Origin: Alnus glutinosa
Taxonomy: Eukaryota; Streptophyta; Magnoliopsida; Fagales; Betulaceae
Length of the DNA: 64,000 nucleotides
Assembly (NCBI RefSeq): GCF_958979055.1
Contig: NC_084896.1
Location: 20,381,501 to 20,445,500, forward strand
Direction: 5' to 3'
Positions 20,135 to 31,829 of this stretch are shown here, one piece after another. The notes beneath the pieces are model-generated. The model was not told the DNA's origin. It was given only the letters and a program-made list of their open reading frames with translations, and did not search any database. Each line of letters begins with the position of its first letter. Position 1 is the stretch's first letter. The position numbers were made by a program, and so were the translations under genes.

Positions 20135-20990
20135 AATGAAGATTTTAAGGAAGATTGGGAGAAGTGCATGTCGAAGCAGCCGAACGTCGACTTCCACATT
20201 CAGGAGGGATATCTATTCCAAGGGAATCCACTTTGTGTTCCCTGAACCTCTTTGCATGAAAAGATATTATAGGAGTTACACGGAGGACTCGATAGTCATG
20301 TGGGTCGGGACAAAACTATTTCCTTGGTTTCGAATCGGTATTATTGGCCACTGCTCAAGCGAGATGTCGGCAAGAAGGGGAGTACGCAAAATACCGGGCT
20401 CTACACTCTTCTGCCAGTGCTTGAGACCATTTGGGAAGATCTAAGCATGGATTTTGTGCTCGGACTTCTAAGGACCCATCGAGGTATGGATTCTATTTTT
20501 GTAGTCGTTGATCGGTTCTCCAAAATTTCACACTTCACCCCCTACAAGAAAACCTTGGATGCTACCCACATAGCCCATCTCTTCTTCCGAGAAATGGTTC
20601 GGTTGCATGGTGTGCCAAAATTCATCACTTCAGACCGAGATGTTAAATTCCTTAGCCACTTATGGGGGACTTTGTGGTGGCGGTTCGACACCTCCCTCAA
20701 CTACAGCAACATTTGCCACCCACAGACGAACAGATAGACCGAGGTGGCCAATCGTACTCTCAGAAATATGCTTAGGTGTATTTCCTGAGACAAACCGAAG
20801 CAGTGGGACATCAACATTCCTCAAGTAGAATTCGCTTTCAACAGCATGAGCAACTGGTCCGTAGGCAGGTCACCATTTGAGATTGTCTACACCAAACCTC
20901 CGAAGCATGCTCTTGATTTGGTGCCACTTCCGAGGCTTTCAGGGTTGAATGTTGTAGCCGAGCATATGGCTGACCGCGTGTAGTAGATCC
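20135..20990 (+). pseudogene. Integrase core of pol
   Basis: The zinc-binding HHCC part is degraded. The catalytic core reads [51 protein letters not shown], then after a stop TEVANRTLRNMLRC and QVEFAFNSM. The two catalytic Asp residues (MDF and SDRD) and the region of the Glu (TEVANRT) can be seen. Stops at about 20737, 20788 and 20982 inactivate it. Confidence 0.8.
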
Positions 20991-20998
20991 ATGAAGAG

Positions 20999-21316
20999 GT
21001 GCACCTGAATCTGGAGCAGGCTAATGACAAGTATAAAGATGCGGCTGATACGAAGCAAAGAGTGAAAATTTTCCGCGAAGGTGACTTAGTTATAGCTCAT
21101 CTACGCAAGAGCCGTTTTCCAACCAGAACTTATGGTAAGTTGAAGAGTCGAAAGTATGGACCATTTCGAATCAAGCAGAAGATCAATGACAATGCATATG
21201 TGGTGGAACTTCCCGAAGATATGTCTATTTCCAACACCTTCAATGTGGCAAACTTATTTGCCTACCATCTAGACGATCCCCTATATGCCGATCTAAACTC
21301 GAGGACGAGTTTTCTG
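20999..21316 (+). pseudogene. Integrase C-terminal region
   Basis: An open stretch of about 100 residues: [63 protein letters not shown] and [10 protein letters not shown]. This is the GPY/F module typical of Ty3 integrases (KYGPFRI). Text typical of a chromodomain is not visible before the polypurine tract. Confidence 0.8.
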
Positions 21317-21329
21317 AAGTGGAGGAGAC
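21316..21329 (+). other. Polypurine tract
   Basis: gaagtggaggagac, purine-rich, directly before the 3' LTR. It is the plus-strand primer position. Confidence 0.6.
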
Positions 21330-21913
21330 TGATGTAGGACAATCCGAGGATGCGCCTCGGAACATCAAGGGTATTATCTCAGACAATATCCAAGACCAAG
21401 ATTTTGGATCGGCACATAGCCAAGATGTGTTGGGAGTTGTCTCGGTAAAGAGTAGAGATCCAATCTTGGCAAATAACTGAGACTCATCTCGGTCCCATTC
21501 GGCAAATAACTGAGACCCAGCTCGGTGAATAGGAGCAAAAGAGCGGATTTCCTGGGGAAGCAACCCTGCGAATTTCCTAGAGGATTTTGTGCTGATTTCG
21601 TGGAGATTTTGTTGACTTTATATATTTTCTTTTTGTTAATTGCAATAACGTGTTTTTCCTTAAATAAGGGGATTTCCTTGTCAATCAAATCTCCTTTGAT
21701 AAGGAAGATTTGTTGACACCTTTATTATTGTTTATTTCCTTTACAAGCCTTTAGGGCTTCACTATAAATAGGGAGACAATGTAAGAAAATGATGATTGAT
21801 TATTGATATTTGAAACTTGGGTTTTCCCCTCTCTATCGACTTGCGAGTTGATTGTTTTGTGTTTGAGAACAAAGTTTTTTTCTCACTGTATATCCATCAT
21901 TTGTGCTACATCA
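21330..21913 (+). repeat. 3' LTR of the Ty3/gypsy element
   Basis: 584 bp, TGATGTAG...CTACATCA, a perfect 8-bp terminal inversion. It is the counterpart of 16368-16952, with mostly C/T and G/A differences. Confidence 0.93.
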
Positions 21914-22039
21914 GGTTAGAAGCCCTCTTTCATGCTCTATTCAAGTACGGATTTTGGACAATCTTTCGCTCTTCTTTTGCCATTTGTTCTCTGTTTGTTG
22001 AAATGCTTCTTTTTAGTTCATTACACAGGAACTCTATCA

Positions 22040-22108
22040 GTTCATTACACGGGAACTCTGCTCAATGGGACCAAGTTCGATTCCAACCGCGATAGAGGGA
22101 CGTCGTTC
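22040..22108 (+). pseudogene. FKBP-type prolyl isomerase fragment
   Basis: Reads VHYTGTLLNGTKFDSN followed by RDRGTSF. This is the signature of the FK506-binding fold (YTG..L.dG..FDSS.DRG), closest in feel to plant multi-domain FKBP62/65 (ROF) proteins. A 20-odd-base piece (gttcattacacaggaactct) is duplicated in tandem just upstream (22018-22040). Only about 23 residues are recognisable. It lies just past the 3' LTR of the Ty3 element, which may have been inserted in the same captured gene. Confidence 0.65.
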
Positions 22109-22109
22109 A

Positions 22110-23666
22110 ACTCTGCTCGATTTGCACTTCAGCTGCACCAATAACAAATTTTGTATGGTCAATTTAATTTTTTGGGTAAATATTTGATTTCTTACTTTTC
22201 TTACCATTTAGGGTTTAGGGAAATTTAATTTGTTAGGTTGAGCCCCATTACTATGTGAAATTGAGGTTCTGATTGGGTATCTCCTGAATACAAATTGATT
22301 TTCGTTTCTTTTTTTTTCTTTTTCTTTTTTCTACTTTTTAATTTTAGCTCCTGGTGTTTATTTTGATGAGTAAATAGATATTTGGATGTATAATGAGAAT
22401 CCAATTTCAAGTCATTTTGTCATTCGGAGTTCATGGCGTCACTTTGATTAGATCTTCAACCATGGGAGATTCCCGTCTTCACTAATGCTTTACTGCTTTT
22501 ATTTTGGTCTTTTTTTCTTTTTTTTTTTGATTTTCAATTCTTTGCATTACCAAGCGATCTTTTTGTTTGCGGTGTAGGATATCTCATTGAGCATTGGATT
22601 CAAAAGTTCCTTTCTTGTGACTTCATCTTTTTGTTTTTTTGTTTTTGTTTTTTTTTTGGTAAGAAAGGTGCGAGGTTTACCTGTGGAAAGATATTAACAT
22701 TTTGCTTTTTTATTTATTTTTCTTTTCAGATGTCATATGTTATTCTGTTATTTGTTATAGCTGTAAGTTGTTTTTTATGTAATTGATATTGGGCTATCTA
22801 ATCTTTTGCTTCTCTTGGCTTTACTTTATGGTATGGTCAATGGCTAAGAGGTACACATGGTGCTTGGTGCCATTTTAAAGAACTGGTATAGTTTGCTCTG
22901 CAATCTAACTGGATGCTGAAGTTTTGATCTAATTGAGTCCTTTCTCAATTACTAGAATGACTCTGATCACTAACTACATTCAGCTATAACTTTGTGGGTG
23001 GTGGTGTTTTATGTGTAGTATCATTGTTATTCTCATTCTAAATTTATGTACTTGTGCTGACCCTATCGGTTAGTTGTTTTTGAATGTGGAGGTAATTTGT
23101 TGAGAATGTGTTCTTGCATGCTTTTAGTTTGGGTGTAATTTGGGGTAAAACTATGCTTAATTTGGGGTAATTTCTAGCGTGCATTGCAAAATTTTGTTAC
23201 CAACTTCTATTTTCGATAAATGTAAATGCTGGGAAAGATAAGGAACTAATTATTTGTTCAAAGGTGGGATGGAGTGGCCTCATTTTAAAGAAAAATAAGG
23301 GAGTTGTTTGAATAATTAACAAAGACCGATGAAGACTGATGAATGTGGCAATGAAAAAAAGTGATCTAACTTAAGATGGAGTGGAAAGACGCTAGAGGCT
23401 GTAATAACATAGGGAATTGGTGAAAAGGATAGGATGAATTAAGAGGTGATGCAGAGTGCAATCTTAGCTACGATATAATGGCAAAAAGGGTATAAGTCGA
23501 CACTTACTAGTTGAAAAACGATTGATGAAGCCAACCCCGATTTGATTGGGATTGAGGTTGAGATGAGTTGGTTAACTTCATTTTAAGTTGTAATATTTTA
23601 GAGTGTGAGCAATTATTTCCCTCCTTGGTTTCTTTCTAATGATTGTTGTCCTTGCTTATCTAGCTT
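22110..23666 (+). other. Non-coding, T-rich stretch with intron-like composition
   Basis: T-rich with many 'tttttcttttt' runs, as in plant introns or captured UTRs. The stretch about 23330-23590 ends 'gatgaagccaaccccgatttgattggg', which resembles the 3' tails of some plant LINEs. I could not confirm a reverse transcriptase frame. No gene is called. Confidence 0.35.
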
Positions 23667-23898
23667 TGTCACGACCCGGTTTTTTTTAAAAAAAAAAAAA
23701 AAAATCATTATTTTTTTATACAAACATAAACGAGTCCTCACAATGACACAACAATGTATTGCAAAGCCAACATATGGCACATACCCCATAATATATATCT
23801 GATAAATTAAAGTAACACATATTTAACTATGCAGCGAAAAACATAAACTTGAATATAGCGGAAATTACAATATAAATGATGAGTGCCAAATATTACAT

Positions 23899-25199
23899 AT
23901 GTGGACCCCTTAATTTGCATTTACTAAACCTTTAGTTTTGTTATTTTTTAATGTTTTTAGTTAGTTTTGGTATTTTAGTATTTTGCAGGTCATTGAGAGA
24001 AAACAATAGCTTTAAGGTGAAAGAAAACACACTTTGAGAAGACCTAGATGATGTGGTTATATTCAACCAAATCAAGGAAATGACTAAATTGAAATTTCTC
24101 TAATTGGAGTCAAAATCATATTAGAATTCAGATTCTGCACATGTCATAATATTTTGACCATAACTTTCGCTCAAATATCTGATTGAGGTGAATCAAGCGG
24201 CGTTGGAAAGTTATCTCAATTTTCTACAAATCATTGTGAAATAAGATTTTCCTAATTCATTAGTCTGATATGCCAAAAGTGTCCCGCAATAAAAGACCGC
24301 AAATCTAGACGAATTTTGAGTCATTTTCCATCTTGAATTGAGTTTTGAGTCTCCTACTCAAACTAGAAGACTAACCTCCAATTTTTCTAAAAATTCTAGG
24401 GCTTCTAAAATTTGTTTTCTCCCTATAAATAGACCTCTGAGCCTCAAGAAAAAGCGAGAGAAGCTAGAGACCAAATATATTCTTTTCTTTTTAATTTAGT
24501 TTTTCTTTAGTTTAGAATTTATTTTTCATAGTCATGTGTAGCTAGTTTTTCAACTAAGGTTGAGGATGAAGCCTCACCATTGAAGAGCAACAATATGTTC
24601 ATGTAAGTTTATACTATCCGATTTTATTTGGTTTAATTTTTCCAATGTTTTACTTCTTTTCAATTTGTGGAATGATTCTTGGATATCTTTTGTGATTCAA
24701 GGATACATTTGATGATTTGAGATAATTTCACATAATTGATTGCTTTGGTTTTTATTTATCAAAACGTTGGATATTCATTGTATTTCGTTCTACGGATACA
24801 TTTGATGATTTGGTTTAAACCATATATCTTTTGTGATTTGTACAAAGAATTGATTCATTGAATGATTTAATGATTTTTTGAAGCATAGTAGAACATACAT
24901 AAGAGTTGTATGGTGAGAACTTCGGATGTTTATTGATGAACATGAGAATATGTTGCTATGATTTAGTGGGTTTGGATTCCAAAACCTTAGTACCTTTTCT
25001 TTTGTTTTATTTTACTTTATTTAGTTTATTTTTTTTTTATTTATCAAGATCAAATCTTTTTTGGAATTAGGTTAAGATTTAATTAGTTTAGAAACAAAAT
25101 TGTTTTCAAGAACACAATTCCCTGTGGGATCGACCTCGCACTTGCAAAACCCTTTATTGCAAACGATTCGTGCACTTGCGAGCACAATTAAAATTTACA
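23899..25199 (+). mobile_element. Nested solo LTR (Ty3, Athila/Ogre-like)
   Basis: Contains 'ccctgtgggatcgacctcgc' and 'cgtgcacttgcgagca' near its right end, text often found at the LTR/leader junction of plant Ty3 elements. It begins tgtggacccc. The 6-bp TTACAT lies on both sides (23893-23898 and 25195-25200). Removing one copy plus the insert rejoins 'caaatattacatcaataaac'. No internal region is present. Confidence 0.5.
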
Positions 25200-25776
25200 T
25201 CAATAAACTCTACTAAAATCTAATCATAACCAAAAACTCATATTATATCTATCAGTTTAAATCTTTCCTCAAATCAAACACATAGTAATTACAAAACAGA
25301 ACTGGCTTATACAATAACAAGTGACACAAGCGTCACAAGCCATAAACAAAATTTATAAAATAGTGAACACCTGTGGTCCAACAATTATAACCATCGCAAC
25401 GAGCTTCAGTCATAACATCCTCAGTACACTGCTACCAAACCATCCACTATACCAGAGTACCTACAGTCACAACATCAGAATCTACACGGTTGCAGGGGTT
25501 GTCGCATCCGCACATGTGTAGGGCTGGCAAAATGGGTATTCGACACGACCCGTGAAGACCCGCGACCCGTTTAAGCTAGACCCAAATACGACCCGTTTAA
25601 GCTAGACCCAAACACGACCCGTTTACGTTAACGGGTCGGAGCTCCAGACACGACACGACCCGACCATTTTCACAGGTCACCTGACACGACCCGTGAAACC
25701 CGTTTAGCATAATGGGTCGTTTCCAAGCCCTCAAATCCCAACCCTCTATCCTCCCTAATCCGTCTTCTCATTCTTT

Positions 25777-26088
25777 GGGCTTGTTTGGCAAAGACATGTA
25801 CAAAATAGAACAGAACAGAGTAATAGGTTGTTAATTTTGAAATTAGTAAAAAGTGATGATGTGATATAAAAAAGTGAAAAAATTTTGTATTGTAGTGAAT
25901 TTTTTTATTTGAATGGTAATAAAAAATTATTGATGTGATATAAAAAGTGGGAATATTTTGATGTTGATTGGTATTGGGAAATATTAAAAAGTTAAAAAAA
26001 AAAAAAAACAAAAAAAACAAAAAAAAAAAAAAGTATATGAATAGTACACGCATTACTGTGTACTGTTATGTAACTTAACAAACAAGGC
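25777..26088 (+). mobile_element. MITE nested in the hAT element
   Basis: The ends gggcttgtttggcaa and, reversed, gccttgtttgttaag form a short inverted repeat. The interior has 'gtgatgatgtgatataaaa' and 'tttgaatggtaataaaaaat', shared with 3640-3912. It is about 312 bp with no coding capacity. Confidence 0.6.
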
Positions 26089-26130
26089 ATTTATCTCCAC
26101 CGTAAAACTCAGAAATCAACCACGTCAAGT

Positions 26131-26427
26131 GTGAACGAAGATGAGCTCTCTGCCAGATTTGTTGCTCTCAAGGGCTCTCACGGAATTCCTGCAGATCCCC
26201 AGTTATCTTCCTTCGGTAATGATGATGATGCTGCTGGGGATGAAGAAAATAAAGTGGAGAAGTTGATTCAGTGGGCCAAGGATGCCGCTCGTCTCGAGCG
26301 CTCTCCTTCGTCCGACAACGACGATGACAGAGCGATGTTGGCAGCAATGTCGGCAATGAGCGGAGAGCAGAGAGAGAGCATCGAGCGGGAGGAAGAAGAA
26401 GAAGAGGGGGTGGCGCTAAAGTTAGGG
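26131..26427 (+). pseudogene. Captured acidic gene fragment inside the hAT element
   Basis: The frame reads NEDELSARFVALKGS, then GDEENKVEKLIQWAKDAARL, SSDNDDDRAMLAAMSAM and a Glu run ending in ALKLG. It is highly acidic, with a helical ELSARFVALKG motif, and locally GC-rich with exon-like codon use, unlike the AT-rich surroundings. I do not recognise the protein with confidence; it looks like a eukaryotic adaptor or MIM-motif type protein. No canonical ATG opens it (the frame starts at GTG), so it is an internal exon piece. Confidence 0.5.
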
Positions 26428-26751
26428 TTTTTTTATTTTGTTTTTTTTTTTCGGTGTTTTCTCTTCTCTACAGACTCTACCTAGGGCCGTTTGGCCTGTT
26501 TCCACACAACACACACCACACGTCGTACGCTGTTCAAAGAAAAAATCAAAAAAAGATTTGGCCGTGCGATCTTATAGCAGGATTGACTATTGAGTGAAGA
26601 GTGATGCCTTTCCTCTTCCCTTGTCATTTCTACTTTTGAGAATGCTTTTTCATTTCCTTGAGCGCAGTGGCATTCATTGAATCATTAATGCTTCTCAACC
26701 TTCTCCTTCTCGACGTCATAGGCTAAATGGCTAATTTCATTTTCTTTTATT

Positions 26752-26754
26752 TGG

Positions 26755-26788
<34 letters not shown>
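26752..26788. repeat. Long poly-A tract
   Basis: An uninterrupted A run of about 33 bases after 'tttggaa' inside the hAT element. A second T/A switch run lies at about 26880-26910. Both are likely length-variable. Confidence 0.85.
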
Positions 26789-26792
<4 letters not shown>

Positions 26793-27874
26793 TTATATGA
26801 GTTTGAATCTTTTTCATTTTCTTGAGCCAAGTGGCGTTCTTTAATGTTTCTTACATCTTAGGCTAATCACATTTTCTTTTGTTTTTTTTTTTAAAAAAAA
26901 AAAAAAAAATCATAATCGTGTCTGGCGGGTCACCCGTAGGTGACCCGTGACACGACCCGCCAAGCCTAAATAAACGGGTCATAAACGGGTCGACCCGTCG
27001 CCCCGTTTATGACCCAAACCCGTTTAAGGTAAATCCAAACCCACTAATTTCGTATCAGATTGTCGGGTCGTGTCAAAATTGTCAGCCCTACACATGTGAA
27101 ATTATGAGCCCACCATCTTACCATAAATAAATACACTAGGACCTCTGAGGTATACTATTTATTAAGTTTTCGTAAAGAACTAACTTTTTCTTTTTATTCA
27201 TACGTACACTATAACAGCCACCAATTTTATAAACTTTTGTTTGAAAACCCCATAGCTAATATAGCAAACACAAACTATTAGAAAACATTTAAAGTATGCT
27301 ATATAGCTGTGAATATATATAGAAGTTCCAGTCACCCCTCCTTGGAAGCTTTTACATATAAACACATCTAAAATATATTACTTTAGTACTAAGACATCCA
27401 TATTACTAGAAATAGGCAACACTAAACCTAAACCTCTAAGCCAATTGCCTTGAACGTCAGTGTGATCATGTGAGTACTAAAGTTAGACTCCATTATACAA
27501 GCACGTCTAACCTGAAAAACGACAACTTGCGAGGCCTTACATAAACGTTAGCATCCAGTAATACCAGGCCTAAACCTTCTAGCAAGTTGTCTTTGAACGT
27601 CAATGTGAACATGCGAGTACTAGAGTCAAACTCCAATATACAAGCACGTCTTGGTTGAAGAACAAGGACAACTTACGAGGACTTACATAGACGCAGGTAT
27701 CTCTAATTCTAAGCAATGCAATCATCTATGCACTCTCAAACTCAATGCATTTAAATCATGCAACTAATATGTTTAACAAAACTACAATATATAAGCATAC
27801 AACACATTACATCACATCATAATATATGTATGCATATGCCGATTGAACAGAGACAGGTATCTCAATAGAATAGC

Positions 27875-27981
27875 TAGGGACCATATCCCAAAGAACAGGG
27901 ACCGTATCCCAAAAAAAAAGGATCGTATCCCAAGTTAACATAGAGTTCGTAACTCCAAAGAACAGGGACCGTATCCCAAAG
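27875..27981. repeat. Short tandem repeat 'aacagggaccgtatcccaaa'
   Basis: Four imperfect copies of a unit of about 20-28 bp centred on the small palindrome ggga(c/t)cgtatccc, within the long LTR. Confidence 0.75.
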
Positions 27982-27999
27982 TTTGTGTCGTTAAGCATG

Positions 28000-30520
28000 C
28001 AATGCATTATGTCCCAATTTTATAACTCACACTAAAAATCTCAATCATTTACAATGCAACCATAGTCTACAAAATTCCCAACCACCACATACAGTCACAC
28101 AATTCATTCATATTCCACATTTCACATTCATATTTTCAATCATCATCATAATTTCAAGATACTCAAAAGTACTCAAATCATCCGAAACAGATATATTTAA
28201 CATACAGTTGGTTCAGATTTGTAAAACAATATATATTTTGCAATTCATCATATATGAAAATAGTAGTTTCTCAGTGAGTAGGATACTTACCTGGACTGCA
28301 TTGGACGCATGACTCGAACTCTACATTGGAGAACCCATTGAAGTCTCAAATCCGGACACTATCCTACAAACATTGGTATCGTTAGATTACGCTATTGAAC
28401 TCTACACTCTATAACACATAGACTTCCCGCGTGCTCTCACGTCGCATTACCCGTATCTAAGTCTAGTTAAATACCCCAAACTATTATTAAATTAACACTT
28501 AGGTTTAGGTTCATATTATATCACGTTTATTATCACCAAGGTGTGTTTACTATTTTCCTTAGCTTATTTGTTATTGTTGTGTTACATTAATATTACTAAC
28601 CTTTTTCTAGATTGTCATTTACTTACTAAGTTAACAATATATATATAAGCCATATACATGTGTACACACACACACATACAACACTTAAACCTAATCCATT
28701 AGTACACATAAATACTATGTGTATATAGATAGGTGAATTAGTTGCTAGGTAGCAACATAATGGATTTATATCACATTTATATGTTCTATAAGTCTACTAA
28801 TTTATACTCATTCACTTAGGATTATTTGTATAATTTACCTTTAAAGCATTCCCATTTAATCATTTCATTTAATATTTAATCCTTACTAATTACTAATCAT
28901 ATAAGTAACCTAGGGCCTTAATCTTATTTATCATGTTAACTTTTTTTTTTTTTTGAAACCATCATGTTAACTTAATAACCCTTATTATACTTTGCTTTTA
29001 TTCACTCATCTTTTCACATAATTACTTGTTTCACTTCTTCTCTTATGCTCTCCCTTCAATTCATCTCAAAGCATTAGCTATGAGCTACCAAGATTAACCT
29101 CCAACAATTCCAACAAACCAGCCTAACCAATTTCCTTAATTAGAGTATCATCCGGTACTCAATTCCATACCAAACCCCTTCATTTAACAAGCCTAACACA
29201 TACTCATCAATTTTCTATAAAATTCAATCCTCAACCAATCTACACAATTCAACCCACACATCACTTGGCCATAGAAATCACTATTTACTAAATCAATACC
29301 AATATACCCATCAATCAACCATAAGCAATAACACTTCCGAAATAACATAAATTCTTAGCATTAAAATATATATCCATCAATATCGTTAACAATATCCTCA
29401 AACCAATAATCTCACAAGATCACCATCAAACCCATAACAAATCAACACAATTAATCCACTTAGCACTTCAAACCTACAAGTTCACAACAAACCCCAAATC
29501 AGCCCATACAATCCTCAAAGAAACACTCTTTAACTTAAACTAGCAACCACCAAGTAAGGCCCCAAAACACCAACATTCACACTGCCAATCGGCCCACAAA
29601 ACCAAGCCAATCAACCCACAAATCCATTATTAACTTACAAAAATTTACTCCAAAACATCCCATGAATTTCTTCCAATTTAACTAAACCAATCAAATACAA
29701 ATACAATTTCTACAAACACACATATAATCAGCACCGCCATAATAAGAACCCACCATTCGGTCAAGTCTCCATAGAACCCAACAACAATTTCAAACAACTA
29801 GAAACAGCAAGCATCTAACAATAACTCATAAAGTTCACCATCAAACCCCAAATAAATCCTCATGTACCGAAAAAACTCAAGAACCCAAGAGAACACCCAA
29901 TCGGTTGCTTCAAACAGACCCAATGAAACTCCAAAAATAACCTAAACAAGTGATAATCCAACCCAAAGAGACCCATTCGGTTCTACAAAAATCCAAGCAA
30001 ATCCAAGCAAAATCAAAGAAAAGGAAAAGAGGAATCTCACCGGATTAGGGCCGGAATTCATGGTCCTAGCTGCTGCCTCCATCCCCCGATAGTGACCCAG
30101 CCACCAAAGCTCCAAAAATCGCACCCCCACTGGCCAAAAACCACCCTCCACACTCGGGTTCTCTCTCTCGATTCATCTCTCACTCTCGGTTTGTTGTGGG
30201 TATAGAGTGAAAGGATAAAGGGAGAAATGGGAGAGGTGCTGCGTGAGGAAGGGAGAAAAGAAAGGAAGAGGAAAGAAAGGGAGAGGGAGAGATCAGGCGT
30301 GCGAAACCGGAGGAAGAAGAAAAGAAAAGGAAGTGGAAATGGGGGAGAGAAAGGGCGTGCTTGAATCTGCGACCAAGAGAGGGGACAGAAAATAAGAATA
30401 AAAGAAAAGGAAAGGAAGAGGTAAAGTGTGACACGTGGTGCTTGTGGGTGTTTAGGAGGGAATAATGAATTTCTCTCCAACTGACAGGGTAATGCCGCGT
30501 GATAAAGGGTATTATCCTTT
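28000..30520. other. Interior of the long LTR, no genes
   Basis: Plus strand is C/A-rich ('caatcctcaaccaatc' style) to about 29900, then a GA-rich stretch (30180-30420) giving artefactual Ser/Phe/Leu frames on the minus strand. It contains a CACGTGGTG box at 30433. I see no supported coding sequence. Confidence 0.5.
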
Positions 30521-30530
30521 CATTTAATGT

Positions 30531-31199
30531 TCTGTTTGTTTCGACGTAAAATAGTTTCAGGGAAGTCATTTTTCAGGAAACTATTTTTCGTCGAAAGTAT
30601 TTTTCGGTGTTTGGCGCGTACGAAAAATCGTAAATATTTGTTTATATTTTTATTCAATCATATTAACTTATAAAAATCAATTTTTATTCACAACATAAAA
30701 ATATTAATGTAAAATAATATAAAAATCATCGATGATGAGATTCGGTCACTTACCGACAAGATTCTGACTATTTTTACCTGATTCCGGCTAATATAACCAG
30801 AATTCGAGATAAAGGCCGGATTCCGGTCAGATTGGTCGCCAGAATCTGGCTGACCGGATTCCGGTCAGATTGGTCGCTGGAATCTGGCTGACCGGATTCC
30901 GGCGAAGGTGGCCGGATTCCGTCGCCAGATTCCGGCGACATTAACCGGATGTTGGATTCCGATACCGGCAATATTTCGATGGTGGTCGACTGTGCCGTTT
31001 AAAATAGATCGACTGCGTCTGGCGTCTTCGGAAAATGATTTACGCTTTTAAAAAGTGTAAATCATTTTCCGAAATTTACTATGCATTTTTTGTCAAACAG
31101 AAATCATTTTCCGGTTGACTATTATTTTCGCCCCTACCAAACAACGGAAAATGCCGAAATCATTTTCCAGAAATCATTTTACGCCGAAACAAACAAAGC
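30531..31199. mobile_element. MITE-like element, TTCCGG family, copy 1
   Basis: The ends tctgtttgtttcgacgtaaaat and, reversed, tgctttgtttgtttcggcgtaaaat form a terminal inverted repeat of about 25 bp. The centre (30770-30970) is a cluster of ATTCCGGC/GCCGGAAT-type repeats such as 'ccggattccggtcagattgg'. Related copies lie at 40672-41362 and 50665-51072. It is nested in the long LTR. Confidence 0.7.
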
Positions 31200-31597
31200 A
31201 TAAAACTCTTAATTTGTATAAATTACAGTAGGGCCTAATAATATTAAAATTCTGTTTTTTTAATAATTAACACATGACCCTACATTTATTTTAATTACTC
31301 ATTATTCATTTAATTAATTATTTATTCTATAAGGACCTACTATAATAATTGTTATTCTAATTTTACTATTTTATTTTACACTTATTTTATTTTCTTACCA
31401 TAAATACTATCACCTAAAATATAATTATTAATCCAATCATTTAACAAATACAATTTATTAAATACTGAATTCCTATTAATTTTTCTTGGTCTTTACAATC
31501 TTCCTGCGCTTTGTAAAGGGAAAGTCCGTAACATAGATAACCATTGCAGTGGCTTTTGTTAGAACTAATCTCATAATATGGTTTGTTTTTTTCAGGT

Positions 31598-31829
31598 AGG
31601 ATCTGTCCCTTCACTGGGATGAAGGCAAACAGAGCAAACAAAATTTCTTTCTCACCCCATAAGACCAAGAAGTTGCAGTTTGTGAACCTACAAAACAAGA
31701 GGATTTTGGCAGGAAGTTGGTAAGCGCTATGTCAAACTGCGGTTATCAACCAAGGCATTGAAGACCATAGAGAAGAATGGCCTGGATGCTGTTGCTAAGA
31801 AGGCGGGGATAGATCTCCGCAAGGAGTAA
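31598..31829 (+). pseudogene. Plastid ribosomal protein L28 (bL28c) 3' exon fragment
   Basis: After a tttttttcag acceptor the text reads [31 protein letters not shown] and, after a frameshift near 31690, [20 protein letters not shown] then [16 protein letters not shown], ending at TAA 31827-31829. This is the nuclear-encoded chloroplast large-subunit protein L28, nearly complete for the mature domain. The transit peptide and first exon are missing. The frameshift and a WW-to-L change inactivate it. The retained acceptor and 3' flank mean it was copied as genomic DNA. Confidence 0.8.

Larger units (their letters stand above)
16368..21913 (+). mobile_element. Ty3/gypsy LTR retrotransposon, complete structure, coding decayed
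   Basis: Two similar LTRs (16368-16952 and 21330-21913), a tRNA-Met-type primer site, gag, protease, reverse transcriptase, RNase H and integrase in Ty3 order, then a polypurine tract. The RT and integrase text and the C-terminal '[10 protein letters not shown]' region resemble plant chromovirus lineages (CRM/Reina-like). I see no chromodomain, so the lineage is tentative. Several frameshifts and stops make it non-autonomous. The LTRs differ at many sites, mostly transitions; by eye the difference is of the order of 5-8%. The flanks gattg and ggtta are not a clean 5-bp duplication. Confidence 0.92.
25519..27090. mobile_element. hAT element with 8-bp TSD, carrying a gene fragment
   Basis: Flanked by identical CACATGTG at 25511-25518 and 27091-27098, the 8-bp duplication typical of hAT. 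The ends are TAGGGCTGGCAAAAT and, reversed, TAGGGCTGACAATTTT. Subterminal regions on both sides are packed with acgacccgtttaa/aaacgggtcgt repeats, the expected transposase-binding clusters. No transposase is encoded. Inside are a MITE (25777-26088) and an acidic coding fragment (26131-26427). Confidence 0.9.
23667..31497 (-). mobile_element. Long LTR (solo, Ty3 Tekay-like), minus orientation, with nested insertions
   Basis: The left boundary TGTCACGACCCGG (23667) and right boundary TTGGTCTTTACA (ending 31497) form an LTR-like pair. On the minus strand it runs TGTAAAGACC...GGGTCGTGACA. The flanks agctt (23662-23666) and atctt (31498-31502) match in four of five bases. Subtracting the nested solo LTR, hAT and MITE leaves about 4.3 kb. 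No pol or gag is present, so it appears to be a solo LTR. It seems to sit in the intron of the plastid L28 fragment (acceptor at 31595). Boundaries are inferred. Confidence 0.45.

Noticed and set aside
16363..21918. 5-bp target duplication of the Ty3 element
   Set aside because: The flanks gattg and ggtta do not match; either mutated or altered by recombination, so no TSD is claimed.
23330..23590. LINE 3' end
   Set aside because: The 'aagccaaccccgatttgattggg' tail is suggestive, but no reverse transcriptase frame, poly-A tail or target duplication was found.
30058..30569. Frames of 129-140 codons on the minus strand
   Set aside because: GA/CT-rich composition inside the long LTR gives open frames on its own; there is no domain-like text.
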